Shown: positions 11,952 to 31,569, numbered from the stretch's first letter. The stretch is DNA of 64,000 nucleotides from Chamaea fasciata (GCA_029207755.1 JARCOQ010000002.1:8864156-8928155); one strand, 5' to 3'. Notes: generated by a model from the sequence alone, not told the origin. Made by a program: numbers and translations.

Positions 11952-13965
11952 CCAAACAAAAAAACCCCCGTATCTCACAAGTAGTATACTTGCAACCCCT
12001 ATAAAAGTGATTCTCCACACTGCTGCCACAGGACAAAGTCATTACACGCTTAGATGCTGAGTGAGGAACCCAACTGCATGTTCTCACTCTCAAATCTGGC
12101 TAGCTCTCAGAATAACAGTTTCTCATCTTTATATTCAAATTCTGCTTGACTCACATCAGACTTCAGACCAAAGTTAATTATAATTACAGTGAGAAGAGCA
12201 AGCAACCACTATCCTGGTAAAAGTGGTAAAAGCTAGGCTACAGTGTATAGTTAGCGACCACAGGTTAAAAATCATCTCACTAATTAAGTAAATGGATGTG
12301 GCCACACAGCTGGCTGTATAAAGATGAAAATAAAATTAAATAAACACTAATTCAATACCCTGCAAATCTTGCAGGTCAGCTCATCTGCTCCTTACCAGGT
12401 GTGATTCTGTTACACAGTTAACACAGGCAATATTGGGTAGTGATAGCAGGTAATGATGAGAGGTAACCACTCCTGGCTAATAGTGCCACAGAAAATTGTG
12501 GAAGTCAGGAATGCTGACATAATGACAAAGCAGTACATCCTATAATTTTAATATCATGTAACAAACTGATATTCACAGTTACTATTATTTCTATTTATAC
12601 TTTTTTACCTGAAATGCAATTGTGTACTGCAAGTCTTTGCTAATATTTGCTGCAGTCTCACCACATAGGGAGAGCTCAGCAGCTCTCCACTTGGAACTAC
12701 AAAACAGGTTGAAATTCCAAATTTTAAGGCTCAAAGCACTCGCATGATGCTTGTAGGACTCTTGACCTGGAAATTGCACCTTCTACAGCTTTGCTCCCTC
12801 TAATACACAGCTCCAAAATTTTGGGTTTTTTTCCCTGTTAAGAAAGAACCAAATGGCCTTCAAGAGAGCCAAGACATCTCCAGGCTGGAATATCTATGCC
12901 TGCCAGCTGTGATGAGCAGCCCTACTTTGTCATTCCTTCAGTGCCTTGCAAAATGTCTTTCATTCACAGCCTGAGTTCAGTAAAAAGGTATCTAGGAAAA
13001 GGGTTGAAGCCCATACTCACATTCTATTTCATGCCTGCTTTGACTTACCTGAAAAAATTTTATTATGCAGAGTAAATTTCTCTGTAGTCCAAAGCTTTGT
13101 TCATATTCCATTTATTAAAGAATAAAGAGCTCTATTTACACAGTAAAGGTAAATATAGCTGTTGTTGTTGTGTAAACTTTTCTGGGGCATGTGGGGCATG
13201 TAGCAAACACTCTCCCCAGAGCTACAGTGACAACATCAATGGAAGTAAGAAAAACAAACCAAGGCTTTTAAATTAAACTAGTAAGTTCTGTTAGAAATAC
13301 AAGGTACCTGTCTGCTTAATAGCAGTGAATAAGAGGACCAACAAGAAAGAGCACAGACTCACAGGAAAAGAACTTTATTTCCCTAGCACCTATTGCAAAT
13401 AATGGACATCAGCAACACATGTGCAGAATTCTCACAGTGTCTCTTAAAGCCCTCAAGAACCAGAAACTGGAAATAAAGCTCAGAACTCGGCCTGGCAAGG
13501 AAGGGTTAACTTGCCTCATTGAATGACATTAATTGAATCACATGCCACTGAGAAACATCTAAAATAGCTGAGATATAGGGAAGGAAAAGGCCTGCAACTT
13601 TTGTTGAAACCATAATCTTCCTGCTTTCCACACACATTAGAAATTAGAGGCTTAGAGGTAAGCCAGCTTGGTATCAGCTGGGTATTCTTCCTGAATTCCC
13701 TGCAGGACCTGAAAGCTTCTTCCCTCATATCCCAAAAAAAGATTATGTGTTGGTTAAAAATGAAGTCCACACTTCTCAAGTCTTTTCCCCTGCTCCAAGC
13801 AGTGAGGAACAAAAGCAACTTTGTAGTATTTGTCCATTTTCCTGCAGGAGGTCAGGATCTAGAAAGAAAAAATAATTGCATTCCATAGTCCTAACTCCTA
13901 TTACCCACTCTCACCCTGACACATCCTTTGAACTGGTATGAATGGCATAGAGGTCTTACAAAAGA
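11952..13965. other. AT-rich unique non-coding DNA
   Basis: Nothing specific is seen. The open frames at 12591-12779 and 13516-13818 (minus) have unrecognised translations without domain-like features. Confidence 0.6.
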
Positions 13966-20280
<6,315 letters not shown>

Positions 20281-20545
20281 TTTCATTCACTAGCAAAAAA
20301 CAGCAACCAAAGACAAACAAACAAAGCCAAAGCCAAAACCAAAAATGGAGAAGGAAAAACATTGCACGGTTGTACACAGTCCAGATTATTTGACCTTAGT
20401 TTCTTCTGGTAAAATTCTCCCCCCCCCAAAAAAAAAAAAAAACAAAAAAAACCAACCCAAACAAACAAAAAAAAACCAAACAAAAACCCCAAAACCCAAA
20501 CCAAAACAAAAACAAACAAACACCAAACCAAAAAAACCCTTTATT
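20281..20545. repeat. A/C-rich low-complexity tract
   Basis: A long segment made almost only of A and C in (AAAC)-, (CCAAA)- and A-run patterns, with a C7 run followed by A15 near 20422-20443. The section from 20341 to 20420 is a less biased interruption. On the other strand it is T/G-rich. It gives open frames on both strands that encode only Lys/Gln/Pro- or Phe/Val/Leu-rich peptides, which are composition artefacts. Confidence 0.9.
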
Positions 20546-20737
20546 TTTAATTTTAAGGAAAAAAAATCAAAGCTGAAAAGCAGAAGCTTTCCAAAACCCG
20601 AATTTAATTAGGATGGTATTAGATCGTTACTCTCTTAAACCTTCAATTTACCTTTAGTTTACTAAGGGGTAAGTTTTGGTTTTCTTCCCACAGCTAAGTT
20701 ATGCTTCCCATGGCTCTAACTTGAATCAGTAATGAAT

Positions 20738-20770
20738 ATAGATAGATAGATAGATATAGATATATCTATC
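20738..20770. repeat. (GATA)n microsatellite with hairpin
   Basis: GATA units run into a segment where GATAGAT is mirrored by ATCTATC, so the end of the array can fold back on itself. Confidence 0.9.
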
Positions 20771-21470
20771 TTGAAGTTAGGTGACAGAAGAGAAAGATGC
20801 TCAATTACAGGAGTATCAAAACCAAAGTGAAAACCTTGATAAGATCACTTGACTGTCACTTTTAGCTAGTTCAGTTGATGCCAAACCTAAACTACTTGAA
20901 TTTGCTGACCCTGCACTCTTTGTTTACCAGCAAAGAGTTTCACATCAAAGACATCCATAAGGACAAACTCGTCCTTACTTTCCAGGGCCTATATCAATCA
21001 AAATGCTTCAATCAGGTCCATGGATCGACTCAGTCTCCTATTTGCAGGACTGAAACTGTGAACAGGTTAGCACCCTTAACTGAATAGGGTGATATCAAAG
21101 TAAGAAACCTATATGAAACAATTTGCTCAGCAGTCAGCTCATCAAACTTCCTTGGTTAATGCCAGATCGTAGGCTCTGTGACAAAACTATATGCCTAAAG
21201 CATATCTAACTGGCTGAAGTTTTGCAAGGTTTAGGTTTGAAGATTATTTTATTTACATTTTTAACTTTTTAAAATCTCACTCACATGAAGAAAACCCCAA
21301 TTTTTTTTTTTATTTTCTTGCCCTAAGAAAGAAAACTGTCAGCTTCCAAAGTCTTAAAAATGCTGGATCATTCTACTCCAAGGTGAACGAGGTACTTCTT
21401 ACATCCAAGTGGTCTGACGCCATTTTATTGAGTGGAAGAGGAGGACCTAAGGAAGTTGGACAGTGCTATT

Positions 21471-21490
21471 AAAAAAAAAAAAAAAAAAAA
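21471..21490. repeat. poly(A) tract, A20
   Basis: A pure A run followed by TTTAAAAAG. No polyadenylation signal lies in the usual upstream position. Confidence 0.9.
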
Positions 21491-23218
21491 TTTAAAAAGA
21501 TAGAAAGTAAGCTATTCTTGGTTATTGACTCTATATAATCAGAATGCTTCATGCTCCTGTGTAGATGTAAAATAGGACAAAGTCCTGTCAAAATCCCACC
21601 AAGTGGCTGTGTTCTTACTGCAGACATTAACAGTACCTCTATGTCCAGGCTCTTCTCCCAGCATTAAAATGTTGATGGAACAAAGATCCAAGAATACCCA
21701 CCAGAAATTTTGAGGGCTGCACATGTGAGAGCGATGAAGTAGAAAACACATCAGAAAAACCCCCCAGCAGTTCATGTTATCCTTGGCAATCCTGACAACC
21801 ACAGCTAAACCCCCGACCCACAGATAAGGGCATTATGGAAAAGAGACACTTTAGCCATGGGACAGATATGTAGAAGTCCTTCACAAGGCACAGATGTCAC
21901 ATATACACAAATGTCAGTGTCAATTCAATGGCAAATTACATCCATCTCGACAGAGTCTCAGGTGTCATCTCATGGCAGACCCCAAGACCTGAAGTATAAT
22001 ATCCTCCTACAGACCCTGAGGCCTTTCCTCCATGCATTCAGAAATCCCTTCTTGACTATTCACATGTCCCTCACAGGAATCACTGTCGTGTCAGGTAAGA
22101 TTGTGTCAAACTCTGGTGTTTAACCTCAGAGTCTCCCATGCTCCCCCACACCAGAGGATCCTGCACATTGCTTCCTCTCCAGTCTGGTACAGGGATGTGC
22201 ATTTCCCTCCTGGATAGATACTGCTTCCAGCCACTTCATGCTCCAGCAGTTCTGTAAAATTGATATTTCTGTCTGCAAGTTGCTACTCCTGGCAGTGGGA
22301 CTGTGCCCTGGGAATACTTTCCTGCTGATCATAGAGGGACAGATCCAGAAGTCAAAATCCTTGAATCAGTGCCTTGCAGCTGCATTTCCAAACTTTTGTG
22401 CTGCTGACTTTAATTGATCAGCGCTTACCAAGAGTAGTTGGAGATAAAATCAGTTTTAGATTAATCTATATAGGAACACAGTGTTTCTGGCCTTCTTTGC
22501 AAAAAATAAAATTTGAATTATTTTTGAAAACTTTCATGAATAAAACTGGTTATTTCAGCTACTGTAATTCATAACTTGATTTTTTTTCTCCTCAGTCACG
22601 AAAAACATATCTATCTAAAGGCACCTGCAAAATCCTGCCTGGATTACATGTTCAGCAGAGCAGTTACTTGCTGATAACTCACACTGGATTCTACACTGGG
22701 GCCTTGCCAAAAGGGATTGTCCCACACTACCTGAGCCAAAGAGCAAGTCCAGTCACAACAGCCAGGCTCAGCAACTGAGTACAAATCTGTAAAGTTACTC
22801 AACCTCTGCATTTAGTTCTTGGGAAAGTAATGATGAAGTTTCAGTTGTCGTTGCCTTCTATTTGCAGCCTCTCTTGGAGAGGACTTTGCTGCGTTTACAA
22901 CGGTTGTGGCCCGATGATAAACTCTGATAGTTTTCTTCCATTTCTGATTTCTTTGATTCTTAAATCCACTCAAGACAGCAACCTGATTCAGATTCCCAAA
23001 GTATTAAGTATGCTAGAATTCTTTTTCCTCAAATGGATATAAGAGCTTGTTCAGAAAGCTGTAAGGATGGAAATTGATTTTGCATTCCCCTTTCCCTGGT
23101 CCCTTGGGGATGGAATGGTAAACAAAGAGGACACAGGGTGAATTCCAATGTTTGCAGCAGGGAAGCAATTAAAACTGTTCGGTGTATAAAGGGAGTTTCT
23201 CAAGGTTGCCACTGATAA

Positions 23219-23432
23219 CCATAGAATCATGGAAAGAATCGGGTTGGAAGGGATCTTGAACATCATCTCATCCCAAAGCCCTGCCATAGGCAGGGACACC
23301 TTCCAGTATCCCAGGGTGCTCAGAGCCCCATCCAAACTGGCCTTGAACATATCCAGGGATGGGGCAACATTTCTCTGGGCAACCTCTGCCAGTGCCTCAG
23401 CAAAGAATTTCCTCCTTACATTTAACTGAAAC
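23219..23432 (-). mobile_element. CR1 LINE, 5'-truncated, 3' end intact
   Basis: The plus strand starts with 'ccatagaatcatgg', the reverse complement of the CR1 3'-terminal ATTCTATG-type repeats. The well-known avian CR1 3' sequence follows: 'gggttggaagggatcttgaa', 'ccctgccataggcagggaca', 'ccatccaaactggccttgaa', 'agggatggggca' and 'aagaatttcctccttac'. The element is therefore on the minus strand and covers only the last 0.2 kb (5' truncation by incomplete reverse transcription). A CAACAACAAC run adjoins its 5' side on the right. The long antisense frame across it (23051-23761 minus) is not a gene. Confidence 0.95.
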
Positions 23433-26400
23433 CAACAACAACAACAGGAGCTTTTAAATATTAATATCACTTTGGTTTGTGGCAATGCTGAGTATGACCT
23501 CTGGCTTTTAAAATATTTATCATTCTTCCTGATATGTTGGAATGTTTCTGGCTTTCGTCTCCAGTTTTTATATAGGAGGTTACAGAAGATACATGCAAGT
23601 GTATCTTGTAAGAAAAAGAGAAGAGTAGTGATTAAGGGAGAAGCATAGACAGAGCAAAACAGAAATATTAAAACTGCAGAAACCCATGGTGGAGGAAGAG
23701 ACAAGGGGAAAAAGGGGGGGCAAAAAGAATTCTGAGATAAATTTGCTATAGAAAGGCTCAAAAAAGGCTCACTGTAAACAAAAACAAATAAGAGATGACA
23801 GATAATCTATGTGTAAATCCTCCAGATTAGGGCAAATAACCCTGCTTTTAAAGTAAGAATTACATAAGCAATGAAGGGTAAGCGACCCAATGGGTCTGCT
23901 GCTGCTGAGTGTGATACAAATCTATAATCCAGACAGTGATGTGTTACTGTGAGAAGTCTGTCTGTGCAATACTCTGAAGCTCTTTAATAAAGTTTCCTCT
24001 TCTGTTTTGTAGGTAAACAGTGACAAGGTAGAGTGTACAATCTGTCTGACTTTGAAATTTTTTGTGCTTTTAGTGAAGCTAACAAACAATGGCAAAACAC
24101 AATTGGGCAATAGGTATGTTTGAATTTCTCAGTAAAAATATTTGAGATTTAAAACTCTTTAAACTTCCTTCCTCTGGAAATCATAATCTTTAACTTTGTC
24201 AGAATTTCTTTAAATTTGCATTTATATTCAAAATTAAGATTTATTAATTAAGAACAGTGCATTAATACCATAAAACTATGTTCAAGCATCTAATAAAGCA
24301 ATGATTTTTTTTTCCTTACTTTTTATGGTTTTGGTCAATTTAAGTGAACCCTTTTGAAAAAAAGCTGCCTAAGTAGTGACACAAAACAATACAATTTGAC
24401 ATTGTAGCGGGTGAAAGTATTCTGCTTTAGGGGACTTTGAAGTGATGTTGCACTGAATTCAGTTCACAGCACATTAAACACAGAGAAAGAGCATGCTTGT
24501 GTACAGCACCTTACAAATTCGTAGGCGAGTATCTTTACCTGAGTCTTGGATGTCAGGTTCAAAAAGCTGTATTCAACCCTTGTCATCCTCTCTCATGGAG
24601 AGGAGTTGACCTAGAACAGTGTGGAAAATGGGACTGTTGCAAGCTACATAAGAGAAAATAGACTGCTGGGAAAGAGAAGGGAGTCCTGAGACACTGAGGA
24701 ATGGCAGCATGTTGACTTAATAGGGGAGGAAGTTGTTCTCTGGTTGTATTGTCACTGCCACCATATTTTTCTTCATATTAGTTCTGCTTCCATGTCTGAA
24801 ATGTCACTTTGGGGACTGCTGCCAGATGTTGTTTGGATGAAGGTGACAGAAAGTGTTATAATACTTGATGAGTCTGGCATATGTGCATCATCTATAATAA
24901 AGTTCTACCTGCAAGAGCAGTGATAATTTGCAGAAACTGATGAGCTTTTGCTGAAGAGGAGAAGCTCTGGCCAGCACTGCATAAGTAGCATGAAATTCTG
25001 TATCCCGCTGAGAGTTCACTGCCAGCATGTCTCTAATAGCAAATTTATGGGTGATGGTATAAATGTATGCTGAAAATATTAAAAATTTTCAGTCCTGAGA
25101 AAATTCAATTCAGTGCTTCTAGTGCTCAGTCCTGAGCACAGAAATTATTTGGTAGCTCTGGTCATAAAACAAAGATGGCTCTATGGATGCCCTATAGTCC
25201 TTTCAATAGAACACTTTTCTAGAGAGAAATATTTAATTTTCTCTGAGGGTTTCTTTTTTCCTCTACAGTTGATCATAACAATAGTTTTCTTTTTATTACC
25301 TGCATTTTTTTCATTTGCTCTTCTTTTTTCTCTTTCCTCTAAACTCTCCACTCTGTTTGACTCTTATAATTGCCAGTGGAACAGGGAACCGAAAATAATA
25401 TTTTGTCAGGTGCTTTAAAAAAAATATGTAAGGAATAATTAAAGAAGAAAATCATCATTGTGCCCCTTGGTTTCATAATTATCTGTATGATAATATATAT
25501 TTATTAAAAAAAGAAAATTTATAGTGATATAAAGAGAGTTGTACATACATCCAGACACGTATGTAGAGAGCACACATAGCTCATCTTTGTACCCTATATC
25601 TGAGGTGTAAAGAGTCTCAGAAGACATTTAAATTACAAATACTCCTATTTTAAGTCTCTGGAGTAATTTCCCTTTAAGTGAGATTAAGATCCAGCATAAG
25701 TATTATGAATGGGACTATTATTCAAGTAAGATGACAGTTCCCATTATAAAGTCCTGATTTTGGTGGCCTATAATTTTGCTGAACTTTAATCTTTCAGGCT
25801 GACGTGTTCCTCACTGGCAGGATGGAGCTGGAGGCTATAAGGTTCAGAAGGATGGTCCATCTGTCAGAAATACAGCCTGTCTCCTAAATTAAAACTTCAT
25901 TTTATCTCTACACAGAATATTCTTACTCCCTGCCTCTAATTTCAAAAGATACTCCAGTGTCCTTGGGCTTAGTCTCTGCTTGCCACCTACCAACAGCAAG
26001 ATGAGGCAGTACAAGAAGGAAGAAAAGAGAGGAAACTGGAAGGAAGTTAGTCCTGGTTCCCTGTTGGGAACTCTACAGTGTAGCTTCTGCTTTTCTCCCT
26101 CTTTCCATTTTATTTTAGACCCCATTTTTTATGTCCCAGCAGGAGGCCAAAGGAGGAATAATCCTGAACTGCTTTGCAATCCCTCTGTTAAAGAGAATAC
26201 ATCTAAATAATATTCATTTCAGCCAATAGTGAGAAGCTTGCAAGTGAAACTGTGATGTGATGAGAGTAACTTACTAAACCATTTTCTATTTATTCATGAA
26301 TACCTGATATGCAGAATTACTGATTATTCTCAGCATCATCTGCCAGCAAGAGAGTCTATATAGTCAACTAACCTAAAAACTAAATAATCCACTAACAGCC

Positions 26401-26471
26401 TGAAAGGCAAATTGGTTGTCTCAGTGGGGAACCAACACTGAAAGTTAATTTTGACCAGTATTATGAAAATT

Positions 26472-26510
26472 AAAACAAACAAACAAACAAACAAACAAAC
26501 AAATAAATAA
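26472..26510. repeat. (AAAC)n microsatellite
   Basis: A near-perfect run of AAAC units ends in AAAT units. This is a typical expansion of a poly(A)-like seed. Confidence 0.95.
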
Positions 26511-26986
26511 CTATTAAAAATAAAAATTAGAACTGCACATCACCAGTTCTTGTGTATCCCTGCTGAAGTGATAGAACTTTAGGCCTGTAAAAGATATTGT
26601 AGCTTAAAAGACAACAGGTGTCAGTTTGTGGGAATTGTGCAGGTAGCATGGACTCATAGGTAGGAATACTTGAGAAAATTTAAATGAAATAGAGAAGAAG
26701 AAATTTCCTATAATAGAGAAAAAGATGCATCTGCTTACACAGCACAGTGTAGAGGACGTGCAACCCCAATGTAACTCATTCAATTACAACATAACTTGTA
26801 ATATCTGAGATTTGAGCTTGGACTATTATGCTACAGATCCACACACAGATATTTACATTTTAGAAACTTGGGTTGGCAGGGTATAAAATCCAAAATTTGG
26901 TGAAAATAAAGATGAATTAGAATATCTTGCAAATTTGAATAATGCACATATAATGATTTCTTTTGCCCCATTCCACAGTAGCTACC

Positions 26987-27008
26987 AAAAAAAAAAAAAA
27001 AAAAAAAA
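26987..27008. repeat. poly(A) tract, A22
   Basis: A pure A run after 'gctacc'. No AATAAA signal precedes it. Confidence 0.9.
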
Positions 27009-28318
27009 CAATTAATAGGTATGAAAACATGATGTTAGTGGCTCCTCAGTATGGTTCTGTACAACTATACAGAACTATTTCAGCAGCTCCCTAAATCTGC
27101 CTGCAAACTGTGTCTTAAAAGAACTGGGAAATTAGCAGCAGCAAACTAGCAGTCATTCCTGGAAATTTTTACTCTAAAGCACAACTAATAAATGCAGACC
27201 AGTTCTTTGGGCATGGATGTCTAATATTATATTTAGAAACCCATTTTATCCCATACAGGTTTCCTTGGGATTTGCGTACAGAAGACTGGAGAAAATCATC
27301 ATTCAGAAATGGAAGGCAAGAAGTTATCCCAGAGCATCTAAAATGTTGCTTGAGTGGTGTGGGTTTACCCAGTAGTTCTCAGCATAGACTAGAGATTTCT
27401 CTGTTCATTAATATTTGGATGTCCCATTCTGAGAGAAGCTTGGGTGATGTCCCTCAGAGGGAAAATCACCTTGATGCTCTCAGAATGAATACCTGGTGAA
27501 AATATTTATGTGAAAGACACTGTATTTATTTTTGTTTTTCATTAACTCTCAGGCAGCCTTGGGTATCATTCTAAGATTCTAGTTCACTTTATAGGATCAG
27601 TGCTGAAACAAACGCTCATCTACACATGTTCTAGACTAGAAAGACCCACCAACACACAAATATATAAACACATAAAAAGTGAAAAAAATCTCTACAACCA
27701 ATTAAAAAAATTTAATAACTCCGTATATACACACACACACACAAATAGTCAGCCATAAGGAAGAGCTTCAGCAACTCAGAGAAGAGGGTGAACTTCTCAT
27801 CTATTTCAGGCTAACCTATAAGCAAAACAGATAAATGTGTTAACTACTATCCCAAGTGGAGTCTCAGGGGATGTTGAGAAGAAACATATGCCAATAATTG
27901 TAAAGAGGGACTGCTGCTCACTTTTAATTGCAAAACACATGAGAAGGTTTGTGGGCTTTAAGTACTGTTTCAATATTTGAAAAATAAGAATATAAAGGCA
28001 AGCATCTGAGCACTGCAACAGCTATAACTATTACAAATATGAAAAGGCTGTATTTTTCAGTACTGTCATAGTATTTATCTTAGAAAGCTCAAACAGTTTG
28101 GCTACCTGTATCATTGCTATGCCATTCATCAGCCACTCTGGTTATTTGTCACTTTCAGCATTAATTGACTGGTGATCCTCTTATTCCCTCTGCCCCTGTC
28201 CTTCATTTCTTCTATATTAAATTTCTTAATGATTTTTTTGTTTTCTGTGATAGTTTGTAAGCAAATTCTTGCTGTTTGTAGTTTTAACTCCATAAGGCTG
28301 AGCAAGGTTGACATAAAA

Positions 28319-28347
28319 AATAATAAACAAAAAAAAAAAAAAAAAAA
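28319..28347 (+). repeat. AATAAA-containing poly(A) tract
   Basis: An AATAATAAAC motif directly abuts an A19 run. It could be the 3' tail of an old retroposed transcript on the plus strand. The signal sits closer to the tail than normal and the upstream sequence is unrecognised, so this stays tentative. Confidence 0.6.
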
Positions 28348-28617
28348 CCCTCCATGAATTAAACTATGAAGTTACACAAACCTTCAAAGTGTGAAAATAT
28401 TTAGAGCATATACTTAAAAGAATTTCATAACTCACAAAACACAATTCTCTCTAGTCCGATTAGTGATACTGGTTAAACATATTATTTTTATTACGTTTTA
28501 GGCAACCTTACAGAGGAAAAAAAAGCTGTTCTCTACTTTCCTGCTTTTTAGAGTGTTCATGTATTGCAGATACCTAAGTCACAGTCATATATTTCTAGTT
28601 GTCTGCTACCCATTTAC

Positions 28618-29130
28618 CCTACACCCTCCTTTCAGGGAGTTGTAGAAAGCAATAACGTCACCCCTGAGCCTCCTTTTCTCCAGGCTAAACACCCCCAGCT
28701 CCCTCAGGTGTTCCTCAGATTCCATCAGACTTGGGCACCAGACCCTTCACCATGTCCACTGCCCTTCTCCAGATCTGCTCCAGCACCTCAATGTTCTCCA
28801 GAACCGAGGAGCCCAAAACTGGATGCAGGATTTGAGCTGTGACCTCCTCAGTGCCCAGTACAGGGGGATGGTCACTGCCCTGGTCCTCTGGCCACATCAT
28901 TGCTGGTCCAGGCCAGGGTGTCCTTGGCCTCCCTGCCCAGCTGGGAACTGCTGGCTCATGTTCAGCCAAGCTGAACAGCAACCCCACGTCCTTTTCTGCT
29001 GGGCCACTTTCCAGCCAATCTTTTCCCAGGCTACAGCACCGCATGGGGTTATTGTGGCCAAGAGTAGAACCTGACACCTGTTCTTGTTTAACCATTGGTC
29101 TTGGCCTGTCTATCTGGCCTGCCTCTATGT
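28618..29130 (-). mobile_element. CR1 LINE fragment, truncated at both ends
   Basis: The plus strand reads as the reverse complement of CR1 internal and 3' sequence: 'ctgagcctccttttctccag', 'gctaaacacccccagctccc', 'agatctgctccagcacctca', 'ctgggaactgctggctcatg', then 'gcatggggttattgtggcca' and a block related to the CR1 'cttggccttgttgaacctca' segment. The final 3' region with the tail repeats is absent at the left. The reading frames are broken. It differs in detail from the copy at 43.4 kb, so it is probably another CR1 subfamily; I cannot name which one. Frames on both strands inside it are shadows. Confidence 0.9.
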
Positions 29131-30869
29131 TCCAAAATATGAAAATTCAGTAGCAGCCAATATTGTTACCCTTCTTTATTAAATTTTGAATAACTGTTTA
29201 AAAATTGCAGCTGCATTTGAAAGAAAATTAGGAGTATTAAAGCCATTAAGTATTTACAATGTTCTTGGGTAATGGGCAAACACTGAATTAGTTTCATCAC
29301 TTTGAAAAAGGATGCAGTATCAACTCAACCATTATGAGACACTTCAGTATGTCTATAGGATAGCAACACTGTAAATACCTAAAGTATGTGAAAAGATTAG
29401 ACCTAAAGACTCCCACTAGGAGACACAATGGATAGAAAATTAGACTTCATTAATTCCATTCTCCAAGGAACAAAGCTTTTTTTTTTCCTCATTCAGTTGC
29501 ATCAGGCTTTGGATTACTGCTTTAAAATTAGCTATGTCCAAGTCAAATTCATTTAGCTGAAAACTCCTTGAGATACAACTTTTGATCTTCCATAAATCAA
29601 AAGCTCTCATGAAGAGACTTTACTTCAGCAACATTCCTGACACGTATTAAATGAAAAGCCTGTGAGATTCTCTTAGCAAAATACAGGAATTGTGTTATTG
29701 TGGATTAGAACAAATATATTTTGGGGGTTTTTCCTACAATGTTCAAAGCAATGCAGAAACTGTTTTCTTACTTTTCTCTCATGGCTTTCTCCAGTGGAAG
29801 AGGAGTTGGAGCAAGTATTCCAGGAATACACATCACCATCCAGAAAATCACAGTACATCACTGACAAACTTTATTTGCCACTCTGTTTATGAGGCAAGTG
29901 CCTTGCACAGGGATTCTTGTCTTGTTCTGTACACTTAGATGATCAAACAGCCCATGACTTTCAAGAAGTTCCAGTGCTCTTCCATAGGTCATCTCATAAA
30001 ATATTTTGTCTGGTCTAAAAGGCTTCGTTTGATTTGCTTTTGGGATTATGAGTCCATTGGTTAAGCTTCAGTTATTTTATTCAGTTTTTGTTCATAGTCA
30101 GGGGATTTTAAAAAAACAGCCTAACAATCTAATCATACTCCTCTGTCAGCTGAAGAAAAGTGCCAACGTTAAGTTCCAGCTCTCACAAAGATAGCACCCT
30201 AATAAAGGGTGTAATCTGGATGGTGATATAAACCATTGAAAGAAATATATCACATTTATAGTGTGATGTGGCTCATCAGCTGCAAGAATCCCTTACTTTT
30301 TAAAAAATTTGAACTTTAATAAGTGGCCTTCAGTGTTGTTTCTATACTTGCATCAGGTTCAAATACCACATGGACAGAAAAATCACCCCCTTGCTTCCAT
30401 TCTCTAAAAGCTTTTCCAAGTCTTGCTCATTACTGAGCAATAATTTGTACATTTTGATTTCCAAATACACCATCATCCTACTAAATTATTTAGAGAACTT
30501 TGGTCATACTTGTACACTCACTTTCCTGCCTGTCCTTGCTGCTTAAGAGGTATACTCTCTCTTATAAGGGTGGTGTTTTACTGACCCTAAGCTTTGCACC
30601 CTACAGGACCAAATTTAACTGGACTATCAAAAAAATAGTCTCATCAAAGTGAGTTCTGGAAAAAGCAGAAGACTGGGTATCAAACTCAGTACTGCTCTTC
30701 ATTGCCAGTGAATTTACTGAGCTAAACTATCTGTCTGTGCAGTTCTAGTTTAGGAACCAGTTTTCATCTAGGTTCATTCACTGCCTGGCAGCCCATCAAG
30801 CATTTCTATATTTCTGTCTACTTTAAAATCATAAAAAGAAATGTAGTTCTTGAAAAGAGCCATTTCCTA
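29131..30869. other. AT-rich unique non-coding DNA
   Basis: No gene, repeat family or RNA gene recognised. Frames near 29673-29938 on both strands overlap each other and translate to unrecognised peptides. Confidence 0.6.
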
Positions 30870-31150
30870 GACGGTAGTGAAGATGGCTGTTGGCAAACGC
30901 CTGCTACCGACAGAAGCATTAAACATTCTGCTTCAGCGTGTGGCTGTTTTGGTCTTTTAATTGATTGGGAAATTCCCAATAATCCATTTCAAACTTAAAA
31001 AGCACATTGGAGAATTTAAGGTTCAGCAGCTCAAAGACACTTTTCAGTGGTTTCTTGTGCTGCAATGTGCATGAGGTGACGTGTATGACTTGACTTGACC
31101 ACGCACCAAATATTTGGTGATATCGCTGTCCTAAAGTCAAGGCATTATTC
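30870..31150. promoter_or_regulatory. candidate conserved enhancer-like element with two perfect palindromes
   Basis: CpGs are retained ('gacggt', 'aacgcc', 'accgac', 'agcgtg', 'gacgtg', 'cacgca', 'atcgct') in otherwise CpG-poor DNA. A 17-bp palindrome at 30964-30980 (8-bp arms around one A) contains GGGAAATTCCC, which fits the NF-kappaB-type GGGRNNYYCC pattern. A second perfect palindrome of 16 bp at 31104-31119 has the form CACCAAAT/ATTTGGTG. TTAATTGATT lies just before the first. Together these suggest a constrained regulatory element. No alignment was possible here, so this is inference. Confidence 0.3.
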
Positions 31151-31569
31151 TTGTGCTTGTTTCTGAATATGTAATCAAAGATCTCCAATAAATTAAAGGA
31201 AAAACAAACAAACAAACCAAAAACCTCAAGCAACTGCAGAGAGAAATATTTCCCAAGAAAAATCTCAAACCAAACTACAATGAAACAAGCACAGATCTTC
31301 CAAGTTAGTATAAAACAGAGGGGAAAAGAGAAATTGAAATATGAAAACACACTAATGATAATAATACCACCATAATATCAACAGGGACAGGCAAAACAAT
31401 AAAGAAAATAACTGCAAGAAAAGTGAATTCCTTTACTTCTTTTTGAAAATTTTAAATTTTTATTCAGCTCAGAATGGTCTGGATTTATTTTACCTTAATT
31501 TTACATGAGTTTCCTACCATGTGAGCAATGTAGGTCAGTTTTAAAGGAAAAAAAAGTGACATTTTGAAT

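Larger units (their letters stand above)
20546..23218. other. AT-rich unique non-coding DNA
   Basis: No gene is supported. It includes a short (GATA)n with an internal hairpin at 20738-20770 and an A20 tract at 21471-21490. Frames at 21539-21802 (minus), 21857-22123 (plus) and 22830-23042 (plus) are unrecognised. A good-looking acceptor at about 22594 opens a frame of about 60 codons, which is discussed among the rejected items. Confidence 0.55.
23450..28617. other. AT-rich unique non-coding DNA
   Basis: No gene seen. It contains (AAAC)n at 26472-26510, A22 at 26987-27008, a short (AC)n at 27727-27743 and A19 at 28329-28347. Two AATAAAG motifs (about 23988 and 24898) have no matching A-tract or LTR ends. 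The open frames are short and unrecognised. Confidence 0.6.

Noticed and set aside
21857..22123. Frame containing a consensus 'cag|gtaaga' donor near 22095
   Set aside because: No acceptable acceptor is seen upstream and the translation is unrecognised.
22595..22778. Good polypyrimidine acceptor followed by about 60 open codons
   Set aside because: A second frame is open over part of the same stretch, no donor precedes the stop, and the peptide is unrecognised. An open stretch of this length is not rare by chance.
23051..23761. 236-codon minus-strand open frame, the longest in the window
   Set aside because: It runs across the minus-strand CR1 3' end in a non-coding region of that element and into unrelated flanks. 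It has no domain and no start or splice context.
28839..29153. Plus-strand frames of 83-104 codons
   Set aside because: They are antisense shadows of a minus-strand CR1 fragment.
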